Made by a program: the position numbers and the translations under genes. From assembly GCA_019914945.1 (NCBI GenBank), contig CM034103.1:16024785-16088784 (forward strand): DNA of 64,000 nucleotides. The letters run 5' to 3'. Each line of letters opens with the position of its first letter. Position 1 is the stretch's first letter. The stretch is from Typha latifolia (taxonomy: Eukaryota; Streptophyta; Magnoliopsida; Poales; Typhaceae). The notes beneath the pieces were generated by a model. That model saw only the letters and a program-made list of their open reading frames with translations. It made no database searches and was not told the DNA's origin. This document shows positions 9,839-21,600 of this stretch, in pieces.

Positions 9839-12205
9839 AATTAATTAAACCTAAAGAAAATTAAAATATTTGACATTTGCGAACACTAAAATTTCAGAGC
9901 TAGTGAGGAAATTAACAAGAAGACTCTTCATATAAGCCTGTGACCAAGGAAAGAGTGGTTTTCTTGGAGAGAATACCATCAGTTCCCTCTCAAGCGAGTA
10001 CACAAATTATGAAGCCGGATAACTAATGGCCTCAGTCAGATATAGTTAGGAGAAGATAAGAAATAACTGGTCGGCTACTCCAAACGGGATTCAAACTTGG
10101 ATTCTCTTACTCTCATATCTTATGTGTTCATTAGCTATTTGAAAACTTAAACTCATTCATAAATTTAATTTTATAATTCTTTTTAATATAATTACCAATA
10201 AAAACTTTCACAATAATATAATTATATTGTTTATGGCTAATATTCAAAATGACGAGTTTATGTTTGGACCGCTCCCAGTGCTATTTAATCCACTCTTATT
10301 AGAACTCCTAATTCAAGTATATGACTCTATTGGATGCCGTTAGTTAAGTTTGTATCATCGCAAGTTATACCAGCGGTTTGGATGAAGGGATTGTACGGAA
10401 TTGACGGTCGGATGGGGCCCGCTTGGGACAAAGGAGCGGCCCTTGTCGTCTTCCTAAACAAGCCCTCGAGTCTCCTTTGCACCACCTTCCTTGTAGAAGT
10501 ATAAGACTTACGTTGTTTTCTCTTCTTCTCTTCCTTTATCTCCCCCTTTTTCTACCCTTATCCTTATTCTAGTCTCTTTCCTCTCTTTTTTTCCCTCTAC
10601 TCCCCTTCTTCCTTGACATCTTCCTTCTCTTTCTCATTGTTGCCCTCGTCTTTCCCTTTTTCTCCCCTGGTCTCTCATCAACGTCGATCATTCTCCTACT
10701 TTTTCCTACCTATCACTCTGCGGCTACGCCTCGTCAGCTTTGGGCGCTCTTTCCATCCCCACCCTCATTGAATTTGCGCTCATCTCTATTTTTAGTTTTC
10801 TTCTTCATTTCTTTTTGTATTTGATGTTGTTAATGTACTTTTTTTTCTTTCCTTATTTTTTTGCGACAGTGTGTTTCATGAATGGTCTAGATCCTTTGGG
10901 GTCATGACTCATGACGGAACTCCAATGTTCTGACATGTTTTGTGTTTATGTCTATGTTCTTTAGGTTTGATATAATATGTTGCCATGTTGTGTTATTGAT
11001 ATTTGCCGAGGAGGATTCATTTCTAAATCCGATTCGTAATTTTATTAAGTGGATTTTCGAGCATTCATCGAAAGGAACAAATGAAGATGCAATTGCTTCG
11101 AATTTGTCCAATTGAGATATCTTGGAATAATATATTTTTTTAATTTTCAGGACCCTTATTCTATTTCTATATTCCTTCTAGATCCAAGAAGAGTTTTAAG
11201 GCTTATTCAAAATACCTTACATTTTCTTCTTTCATCAAACTTGTAAATATCTGATTGTAATCTTTTGGCTAAAATTAACAAAGCTCATCCAGGAGCTTTT
11301 TAAAAAAAATAAAAGTGCTGTAGAACTTAATAAATATATTTATGAATATTGAGGTTATTTTTATCATCAATAGAATTGAGTGATAAAAATAACTTATCTC
11401 ATTAACCTATGATCTATAAAGAATTAAAATAATCTGAGAATATTATAAAGAAGTCAAAAATAAAATGTAAAAAGAAAACAAATATTATATATATATATAT
11501 ATCCATGAGTTGGCTAGTCACAGTATGAACGCATGTGCTAGCGGAATTTTAGAAGCCAATATAGACCGATTTGGTGGCTTGCTCACAACCACGGGAATAC
11601 TTTTTGATACATTAATTATTTAAGCTTGAGGTATCCCAAATGTACCCAAGATAATATTGTTAAATTATTATAATATCTTTTTTCATCTTCAGAGGTCTTT
11701 TGACAAATCTATACCAAACTATGTTTTTCTACTCCACAATCTTAGAAAGCATAAATAGTAAAAATCTAATCATTAGCAGTACCACAGAGTAGAGTAGATC
11801 TTCATGTCCAAATCCAATCCACCTGCAGAATGATCCAATAAATGCTAGTTGTCAAAGTTGCAGGCAAGCAACAAAATATGCATGATGGAAAACAAAGTCA
11901 GCCACTTAGTATTTACTTTTAGTGTATATAAATTATATTCGTATATTTAATGTGGAATGCTAAGGCATCAGCGAAGTTAAAAGGGGGAGATTTATAGAGA
12001 TACAAAGTCGTGCTATTTTTGTGAAGTTAATTGGGGGCGTTTTTCGATTGTTTACTTTATTGACTATTGGCGGTCTTCGGTTGTTTGAAATTTATTATAG
12101 AGTTAGTCGTCTTTTTGGTTTACAGAAGAGAGAGAATTGTCTTGCTTCGATAATTACATATATTACAAAATTTCCTCTCGATTCCTATTCCCCCCCTTCT
12201 TCTTT

Positions 12206-12208
<3 letters not shown>
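9839..12208. other. Intergenic region
   Basis: AT-rich DNA with a pyrimidine-rich stretch (about 10500-10760) and a TA run (about 11486-11502). ORFs here are short and have no family resemblance. The right end is the promoter of MKK6. Confidence 0.55.

Positions 12209-12238
<30 letters not shown>
12209..12238. repeat. (CT)n tract in the MKK6 leader
   Basis: Uninterrupted CT repeat 65-94 bp upstream of the MKK6 ATG, probably in the 5' UTR. Confidence 0.9.
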
Positions 12239-12241
<3 letters not shown>

Positions 12242-12256
12242 CACGGAAAATACTAG

Positions 12257-12270
12257 AAACCCTAACCCTA
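12257..12270 (+). promoter_or_regulatory. Telo-box (AAACCCTAACCCTA) in the MKK6 leader
   Basis: Two overlapping telomere-like units just upstream of the ATG. Telo-boxes are known in promoters and leaders of plant growth-related genes; function here is inferred. Confidence 0.6.
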
Positions 12271-12302
12271 GGTGGGGATTAGGCCTATCAGAACACTAGA
12301 TC

Positions 12303-12727
12303 ATGAAGGGGAAGAAGACATTGAAGCAACTGAAGCTTGCGGTGCCGGAACAAGAGGCCGCCGTGGATAAATTCCTGTAAGGAGACCCTCGATTCTGATC
12401 CTTTTCGCGCTTTTTTGTTATGATCTGAGCATTATATTTGAGTAGCCTAGTTGTGCTTCGCGTGTTGGCTCTGGATGAGATTCTGCGAGTTTTTTAGGAT
12501 CTATCATTTGTTGTCCAACTGCTGTGTTGACGGAATTTTAAGTTTTTGTCTCTAATTGATAAAAAATTTGGACTTTTTGGACTTTAGGACGGCGAGTGGT
12601 ACATTCAAGGACGGTGATCTGCGGTTGAATCAGAAAGGGCTGCGGTTGATCTCGGAAGAAACTGAAACACCAGTAAGTTAATCTCAATGCTCCAGTCAGG
12701 CCATAGGGAGTGTGTTATAATTGCTTC

Positions 12728-12765
<38 letters not shown>

Positions 12766-15556
12766 ACTTTTTAATTTGCAGGCACCAGATGTAAAAGAGA
12801 TAGATTTGCAGCCGGAGGATCTGGAGGCCATTAAAGTTATCGGGAAGGGAAGTGGTGGAGTTGTTCAACTTGTGCGGCACAAATGGATGGGAACATTTTA
12901 TGCCCTGAAGGTATAATAGCGGTGACATAACTTTCTCCTGTTCCCTGTTCTGCTATTTTTACAATCAGCATCTCGGTCGTATTGAAGCAAACCACACTAC
13001 TGGGATGATGTATTTTTCTCCATTCCTGATGTCTTTCTTAGGGTCCAATATCATACCATTTACTTGACTGTAGTGGCACATTGCTAAAACCTTTTCTCAT
13101 TCCGCAGACTATAGGAAGATAATCTTGCTATTGGCACAAGTTCCTCTATAGCAAGATAGTTAGTGTGAGTAAAACTTTATAGTTGGCCTCAGGGTTGGGA
13201 AAAAATTTTCGTGAGGAGCAAAGCAGATAACCACTGCAATTTGTGTTGCTAAAAATAGACGAACATGGCCAATTGAGGTCTTTGTGCATTTGAGGCTAAA
13301 CTGGTTTTGATTGAGGGACTTTGATATGCAGCAAACCTTATAGATGTTGATAGAGAATCAAAAGTTGTTTTTGAAGGAGTTGTAAGAAAAGATTAGAATT
13401 TATTGATGGTTCGTGGATAATTGGTATAAGTTCCATTGTTATGGATATGCTTCACAAGTCTGGTACTGAAAGCTAAATATGTCAGACGCCATAAATTCTG
13501 TCTGATATTCCTCTTAGAGACCCCCTTAGCTTCACCAACAAAAAAAAGTGAGAGTAGTCTACTAGTATACGCCTTAAAAGCAATTAATTGCACCTCAAGG
13601 GACTAAACTTTTCCATGGGGACACTAATAGAAAGGACAAAATTCCAGTTATAGTAGATCAAATCGCATGTAACTGCTTGGGAATTTGTGTATGGTCATTC
13701 AATCAGTGGAAATTAAAGTTCCGACTATTATTATTATTGTTGTTGTTGTTGTTTAATGTTTCCGCTTGACACTTGAAACTGTGATGATTTCAAGATATTG
13801 TCTCTTGCAGGGTATTCAGATGAATATTCAAGAGACTGTTCGTAAACAAATAGTACAAGAGCTTAAAATAAATCAAGTATCCCAGTGCCCACATGTAGTT
13901 GTTTGTTATCATTCTTTCTATCAGAATGGTGTGATTTCTCTTGTCTTGGAGTACATGGATCGTGGATCTCTTGCAGACATAATTAAACAAATTAAAACAA
14001 TTCTTGAGCCTTATCTTGCAGTTCTCTGTAAACAGGCAAGTGCATTTCACTTTGTGTTTTCATGCTCTTGTGACTAGGACTTAATTATTTATCTAATATG
14101 CAATGCTTTCTTTGCACATTCAGGTTTTGAAGGGTTTAGTGTACCTTCATCATGAAAGACATGTAATTCATAGGGACATAAAACCATCAAACTTGTTGGT
14201 TAACCACAAAGGTGAAGTAAAGATTACTGATTTTGGAGTAAGTGCTGTGCTTGCTAACTCCATGGGTCAGCGAGATACCTTTGTAGGAACCTACAATTAC
14301 ATGTCGGTATGTTGAGCAATTCCTCTTCTCATTTTAGCCAAAATACTTATTCCTTATAAGATCATGCAACCAATTTCTGTCTTTTGGAAGCACTGGAGCA
14401 CATGAGCTGATAATGAATTGATATTCTGGTTTTTATTCAGCCTGAGCGAATCAGTGGAAGCTCCTATGATTATAAGAGTGACATATGGAGTTTAGGTTTG
14501 GTAATACTAGAGTGCGCAATTGGTCGTTTCCCTTATATACCAGAAGAAGCAGAAGGTTGGCTAAACTTTTATGAACTTCTGGAGGCTATTGTGGATCAGC
14601 CGCCACCTTCTGCACCATCAGATCAATTTTCTCCTGAGTTCTGTTCTTTCATTTCAGCTTGGTATGCCCAACATTCTCAACATTATCCAATTCAAGTTTG
14701 GACATTTTTAGCTTTCTTTTCTCCTAAAGATAAGCGGAATGATTCATGCTATTTCATAAATCATAATGTTTTTTGGGTTACTTTTGTCAGATATGATTTT
14801 CTGTAGCATGAATATTAGGTGTGACTAGTTTATCTGAATGAAGTTATATTTTAGACGTGTTCACCAATCTTCACCTTTTCAAAGAAGCATCTCCATTTCT
14901 TAACTGGTGAGCAGTTCCCTAAAAATCAGCCTATTAATATTAACCTTAATTTCAATTAACAAAGTCTTTCCCACCCATTGGGAATTGGCTTTGTGGGTCA
15001 TCTCTGATTTAAAAACTCAAAAACTTTTATCTTTCGATACATTGATAAAATAGAAAAAGAAAGGCATCCTAATGGCCTTGGTAGAGCAAGATGTATGCAA
15101 TCTTACTCTTATTGCTAGAGGGGCTATTTACATGGCTCAAATGCACAACCGGTTGATATATGTTTACCTTGCCTTCATACTTTGTAACATCCTATGGAAC
15201 ATGGCAAAATCACATACACTGTGCTTTCTGACCACTAGAATAATGGCACTAATGTTTTTAATATCTCTACTGGTATTGTGTGGAGGGGTAAAATTATACT
15301 GATGAATTCTGTTTCCTGTCCGCCCTGCAGCATACAGAAGGATCCCCAGGAAAGAATGTCCTCCTTGGAGCTCCTGGTCTGTATTCTTTTTCTTGACTTA
15401 TATAGTACTTAATTTCACTACTTGAAGGATCTCACCGTAGATCATCATTTTCCCCGCTTTCAGGATCATCCATTCATCAAAAAGTTTGAGGACAAAGACA
15501 TTGATCTGGGAATTCTCGTTGCTAGCTTAGATCCTCCTGTAAATGTACCTGAATGA
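12303..15556 (+). CDS. MKK6: Mitogen-activated protein kinase kinase 6
   Basis: Eight exons: 12303-12376, 12588-12672, 12782-12910, 13811-14035, 14124-14306, 14441-14661, 15331-15376, 15464-15556. They encode 351 residues, close to the family length of about 356. The N-terminal MAPK docking site [12 protein letters not shown] is present. The kinase domain has GKGSGG (74-79), the ATP-binding Lys in YALK (96), HRDIKPSN (187-194), DFG (207-209), and the plant MAPKK activation motif S/T-X5-S/T as S217...T223. The C-terminus [17 protein letters not shown] is diagnostic of group A MKK6 (ANQ/NtMEK1), which acts in the cytokinesis MAPK cascade downstream of NPK1/ANP kinases. Intron 4 begins with GC rather than GT (14036-14037). 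Intron 2 carries 36 consecutive T close to its acceptor. Confidence 0.96.
12729..12764. repeat. Poly(T) tract, 36 nt
   Basis: Uninterrupted T run in intron 2 of MKK6, ending 17 nt before the acceptor; it probably acts as, or extends, the polypyrimidine tract. Confidence 0.95.
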
Positions 15557-17498
15557 TGTTTTACTCTGTGATGCTTCCTTGTGTACACAAGAGTATAATG
15601 ACAATGGATTGCTATTTGCTCCCAACCTACCAGTTTTTATGTGTAGATGCTCTTAATTTATGGATTCCCTCACTGCGTCATCCAAGAAGATCAAATTGCT
15701 GAAACATTTCTGATGTCCCCCTGCTAAGAGCTATCGAAGATCAGAGACCCACTCATCATAGGCAACAAGGCAACAGTGAGGTGTGCTTATGTTTGAGATT
15801 GAAGCAATATGGGCGTTTAATTAAGTTGAAGAACTAGATGGATTTGCAGGAAAATAAAACATTCATTGGAGTCGAGACCAAGATATTTGTTTGAACTAGA
15901 TCTATATTACCTACTGTTATGATTTTATTATATTAACTAGATCTATAGTCTCAATCAGCAATATGCAGTAGATGTAGTTTTGGGGTGATCCTGCAATTGG
16001 ATGTTCGCTCTTGCTCTCAAACATAAGAGTAGATTGTTAGTTGGGACTGTAAAATTTCAAGTTCTATTAGATCTCCTATTTGACTTCAATTGGCCTCAGG
16101 AACATGAGACAATAATCCTGGCTTGTTTTTCCAGGGAAGGTGGTTGTATGTTTGCTGAAGGCATTAACTATGAACTACAAACTTGAATATAACTTATATT
16201 CTTTTAGATGATATAAAAATTGACAACACAATGTCAAATGGCAAATAGTGGATGGGGAGACAGGATAATAGCATATTGGAGTAGCGTCAAAAGATCATTA
16301 CAATGTCAAAAAACATTATTCTCTTAAATGAATATAAAGAAACGATACAATGTCAAAAGGCAAATATTAGGGTAATGTCAAATAGATACGCCGTCATTCT
16401 TAAGCTTATATCAGCTGCTACTATCACATATTCACACGCTATTTATTCTCGAGAGCCAAAAAGAAGAATAATTTCCTTGGTTTATCTTCCCACTATTCAA
16501 TTCTACGGTGCAACCAATGCCACGCGTCTTCTTATAAGGCTGGAATAGAGGGAGGAAAGAACGAGCGAATAAATAGTTATCCCAACTTATTATGATTAGC
16601 TATTCTATCCTCTGCTCTCAAATCTCACCAAACCTTTGGTGCATAGACATTGACAAATTCATAGTAAGGAGTCAAGTTTCTTCTCAATTTCATGCCAACT
16701 ACAAGTCATCTAGGATTGTAGCAGACGACACAATTCTATAATCCAAGTCGATCTGGTGTTCAAGCCTCAAGTTTTCCTCGAAGGTTCCCCATTTCTTTCA
16801 CTTGGATAATTTAAAAGGTAGACCAATCTTAGATTAATCCTATATAATGCTTGGGAAAGCTTCAGAGACTGACTTTATACTAATGTCCAACTTGTGAGTT
16901 GTGACTAGTATGACTTCAATGTATTTATCTCGGCATAATATCAATTTCATTGTTTGATATGTCAAGAAAGGAACACAATTCCGGAGGATAAGATAAGAAT
17001 AGTAGGACAATTGGCTCCAGGAATAGGCACAAGTTCGCAGAAGTTTTCTTATGATTTGAAACTCTTAGATTGGATTTCTATGTTTTGACTGATAGCTGAC
17101 ATGACGAACGATAAATTGCAATGGATGAAAGAAAAAAAAATGGCGATTTGGATTCGGATTAAATATTCGCGGGCTCGGGTTCTTATCCTTTACGTGGTCT
17201 CATTTCTATTTATTTAACCAGGCCAGAGAGAGGAGGATGATATGGACTATGGAGCATGGAATCTTGGAAATTGGACGACTGCTCGTGTCAGAACAAACTT
17301 TATCACTTATTAATTTCTTTAATATGATTCCCCATCCACTAATTTCAAGTTTAAACAATGGGTCCCTAAACATCGTGCAATTTCTCGGTAAAAAATCCAT
17401 AGTCATACTGCTGACTTTCCTAAAGCCAGAAGAACAGAGTCCTCCATGCACTAGATAGAATACAAAGAAGCATAAAGAATTATTCCAAAGTTGGCAGC
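15557..17498. other. Intergenic region
   Basis: 3' flank of MKK6 and upstream region of the OXS3-like gene. A short phrase (CAATGTCAAA plus GGCAAATA) recurs at about 16229 and 16347. No gene is supported. Confidence 0.5.
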
Positions 17499-17505
17499 TA
17501 TATAT
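17499..17505 (+). promoter_or_regulatory. TATA box of the OXS3-like gene
   Basis: TATATAT 98-104 bp upstream of the ATG at 17603; a start site near 17530 would place the GAA repeat in the leader. Confidence 0.5.
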
Positions 17506-17545
17506 CCTGGCATACCAATGTAAAGATCTAGCATCTTTGTATTGA

Positions 17546-17594
17546 GAGAAGAAGAAGAAGAAGAAGAAGAAGAAGAAGAAGAAGAAGAAGAAGA
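17546..17594. repeat. (GAA)n microsatellite in the OXS3-like leader
   Basis: About 16 GAA units ending eight bases before the ATG at 17603. Confidence 0.9.
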
Positions 17595-17602
17595 GAATTT
17601 AG

Positions 17603-18265
17603 ATGGTTGAAGACATCACAGAAATGTTATCTGGGAACCCATGCTCTTATGACGAAGATGACGAGCTACATGGACAGTCTTCCATCTCCAGCAACTCCGA
17701 CAGCGAGTCTTCGTCTTCAGATCTCACAGAGGATGCAACCTCATCACCAAATCCACCTCCATCTCTTAAGATGTCGTCGTTGCCGTCACGACTGGAGTCG
17801 AAAGGGCCACTCTACGAATTATCTTCTCTCATGGAACAACTTCCTGTCAAGTGAGTAATTGATAGAAGAGCATGAGAAAAAAAAGGAAATTTCATGCAAG
17901 ATTAGATATATCTTTCTGCCTTTTTCACTCCAGTTATGGTTTGCATGGTTTTGTATAGGAAAGGGCTGTCAAACTTCTACCAAGGGAAATCTCAGTCATT
18001 CACTTCTCTATCAGATGTGAAATGTGTAGAAGATCTGGCAAAGAAAGAGAGTCCATATAGAAGGAAGACGATGAAGCCGTGCAAGAGCTATGGAGGTATA
18101 GATGAGGCTCAGAGGTCTTCCCGTGCACCAGGGCCATGCAGCAAGACAATAATGAAGAAGCCATCAAGAAGTCCGTGTGCTACTATGCTTGCTACCAGTC
18201 ACAGCAATAGTTTTCTTTCCAGACCACCTCGCAGTCCTGTAAACAAAGACCTGTGCGACAAATAA
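17603..18265 (+). CDS. OXIDATIVE STRESS 3 (OXS3)-like protein
   Basis: Two exons, 17603-17850 and 17959-18265, joined in frame; 184 residues. A Ser/Asp-rich N-terminus is followed by the family signature GPLYELSSLMEQLPVK (ending at the intron), KGLSNFYQGKSQSFTSL and DVKCVEDLAKKESPYRRK, then a basic Pro/Ser-rich tail. OXS3 proteins are small nuclear, chromatin-associated factors linked to heavy-metal and oxidative stress tolerance in Arabidopsis. No enzymatic domain. The gene is tail-to-tail with the YbeY gene, 426 bp apart. Confidence 0.85.
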
Positions 18266-18691
18266 AACGCCCGTTTTGATGGACTTGTGTATAGAACTAT
18301 AGCATTTGATTGAATTCAACGGTTGTGTAGATGACAAGTGAAATGAAAGGATATTAGGTATGTAGATAAGGAATTTCAAATTGAAGCAATTTCTTTCTTC
18401 CACCTTTATATTGATTGACGATAAATAAAAATCTTAAAAACAAAAGCGGAAACCCTTAATTATGGGGGAATAAATTGTGAGAATAACACAGTGCACAAAA
18501 GGAGAGATAGGCTCCAAAGGCTCACAGCTCAAAACAATATTGAATAACCTAAAGAAGCAGCACTATATGCCTTTATGCTTTCACTCTGCAGCTTATATTT
18601 TATCATTTCACGGTCTGAGAATGTATTGAAAGTTTGGTTTGGTAGGATCCGAGAATATTTGTAGCTGAAAACCCGATCCAGCAAGCAAACG
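18266..18691. other. Convergent 3' intergenic region
   Basis: 3' UTRs of the OXS3-like gene (+) and the YbeY-HAD gene (-). No further feature seen. Confidence 0.6.
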
Positions 18692-21600
18692 TCAGAAAGC
18701 ATAGTTGTATATAGCCTTTGCAACACCATCTTCATCATTGGTGGCTCCAATAACATCGGCCACGGCTTTCGCCTTCTCAGATCCATTGGCAAGTGCAACT
18801 CCTAATGATGCTAATTCGAGCATCTCAACGTCATTTTCCCCATCACCAATAGCCATTATCTGCACCGCAGTGAGACAAGCTGAGCACATCTATGAACAAT
18901 GTAGCAAAATTTGATACACCTAAGCTATCTAAGAGACCTAATATAACTTGAGATTCCACAAATTTGACTTGAACAAAGATAAAACAATGAATGATTATCG
19001 CTTTAGAAACTGGAATTTTCTTTCTTCTACATTGACCAAGAGATCATTTATTTAAAATAGAGGAATTTTGCGTTAATTGGCCCTTTGGCTCAAGTTTTAC
19101 TTCAGAGATGACAAATTTCTAAATTGATTTCTTTCCATGTCTGGAGGCCTTCTGAATGTCTGTTAATTGATTGTGTAAGTTTAAACAACAACCAAGAATG
19201 TAGATGAACTCATGCCACTTAGTATTAAAACTTTATGCCAATCCTTACATTATATAACTTTTTTCTCTGTAAGGAACAAATAGGTTTATCTTTGAGAAAC
19301 AATTGGTTATACAAATCTGCTAATTCTTTTGGAGCCTTCAAATATTGCAATCTTCTCATCTTTGACTTAGCCAGTAAGTTGTATTATCACCAGTAATGAT
19401 ATTCCAGAGCAGTTTATATCAGCTCCAAGGATTTATCAGAGCAATGCAATAAACATCTTAAGATAAGACGTGATAGATTTAGGAGAAATATCAAGGTGAA
19501 AGTAGTGATTTTATAGATCAGGAATCTTGTACCTCTTTTGATGTAATACCAAGGTGATCCAACAGCATCTTTACCCCATCACCCTTCGAAGTTCCAGCTG
19601 GGACAACTTCAAGCATATCTGGCTGTGCCTGGACAACACGTGCTCGGCCTGTTGTTGCTTCTTCCCAGTGTGGTCGTATAGTAGAAGAAACCCCCTCAGC
19701 AGTGTCAAGAAACAGTAATTTCTGCAGAGTTTTGTAAACTATCTAACTATCATGCACAAGAAGTCGAGCAAAATAGAATCCAATAAATATATTAACGCAA
19801 ATCTTAGTGCCTTTATATATGCATCAGTTTTATTGCTTATCTAACCATGCTTGTATGCGTTAGCACAATAAATATGATATGCTCTATGGCCTCAGCCTGT
19901 CTTGTGAGCAAGACACATATTTCTTTAACATAATTTATTCAGAAATTATAACATAAAATGTAACAGAAACAAGAGCTACAAGCCTACAATGCAAAGTAAC
20001 CGATCACATGCATGAATTATTTCTTCTACCCTTTTCATTGCTAATCACCAGTGCAAATGCAAATCTTCAGAAAATCTAGAGCTTGAAATGCTCCAGTAAC
20101 TCAGTAAGTAGGGATCCATATAGCAATCTAACATAATTTATTCACTGTTAAGATCTTTTTAGTATTCTAGCAAAAAGTACGTTGTTTCGATCAATATGAG
20201 CATGTCGTTGTTATACATAGTCGAATATATCTTTAACTGGAATTCATCTATATTGGATAATTCAGCAGCACCTTACCTGTATATCAGCAGCTGCTAACAG
20301 CTGCTCAACTGAAGACATGACCTCTGCCTGCAGAAGAAGTTTCAGCGTGAGTTGGTCAAATCTTCTTACAACATGAAAAGAGAAGGGAAACTCAAAAAGA
20401 GCAGAAATTGTAATCTATTATGACTACCTTTGGCTCATGGTATACAGTATGTAGTGAATCAACCAAAGGATGGTCGAATAATGTGAAACATCGATCCTGG
20501 GAAAATGCTATCAGAGGAATCTCGTACTCCAGAGAATACAAAAATGCCTGCAGCAAGCTGGTAGAGTCTTGAGTACTCATGTCACTTTTATACGAACACT
20601 CTATATTATCAATTACAGAACTAGTCAAAATGATGAACCACAAATATGAAATGAGTAAACATCTGAGAAGATACTCTTAAACTATGTTCTAGCTGAATTT
20701 GCAACAGAATCCAAACAGATCAAATTGCACGCACATAATACAAGCTCTAGTCATCCAAGCAATTAGAAGGCATTAATCTGAAGGTCAACTATAGGATACA
20801 AAGGCCCTACATAATATTGTAAAAGCAAGCATATGAAGTTCCAATGAAGCAATTTAAGAAGATGCAAAAAATTGGCATTCATATTATTTTCTTTGGGAAA
20901 AGGTAAAATCTGGTCTCGTGGCCAGCGGCTGGAATATGAAACCTAGAACATCTGAACATGTATTTCAGAATACCAAAAATTTAAAAATAGGCTTCGCACA
21001 AGAAGATTAAAAGTAAATGTGAAAATTAAAACAGAGAAAAAAATATATCAACTAATAAATCATAATCAATCTAGCCCAAAAAGAGAGAAAGTTCTATACC
21101 TCCCTACAAACTCCTTTGTCCAAGTTTGTTCTGCAAATCTCTCTTCCTTGCCTTCCATAAACAAGCAATCCCTAAAATCCAAGTTCACAAAAGAAAAGAA
21201 GACTTGAGTTCTAATGTGTCAATTAGGTTATGAAATGTTACAAATAGTACATGTCAAAATACAAACATCATGCTAAACATGTTCACAATTAGCATCAACC
21301 TTGTGCAAGTGCCATCTCTTCAGAAGACCAGAATAGTTTTAAGCAAGCTAGATCTTAATCAGTCATCAGAATAATTAACTTTAAGACATTTTTATCCAAA
21401 AAAACATTTTGGTATTTCACATGAGTACAGGAGCCTGTCTGTGTATATATATACATATCACATAATCTACAAAAGTTACTAGCTATAACACAAAAGGAAA
21501 AAAATCACTCCTTGCAGAAGATGGACAAAGAAACCTGAAGGAATATGCCCGGCGAGACGTCAGACATCACACCACTTTTTCCAGTCAATCCAACCATCTT

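Noticed and set aside
10902..11111. 69-codon minus-strand ORF
   Set aside because: No similarity recognised and no coding-like composition.
15072..15302. 76-codon plus-strand ORF inside MKK6
   Set aside because: It lies in intron 6 and the MKK6 exons on both sides join in frame without it.
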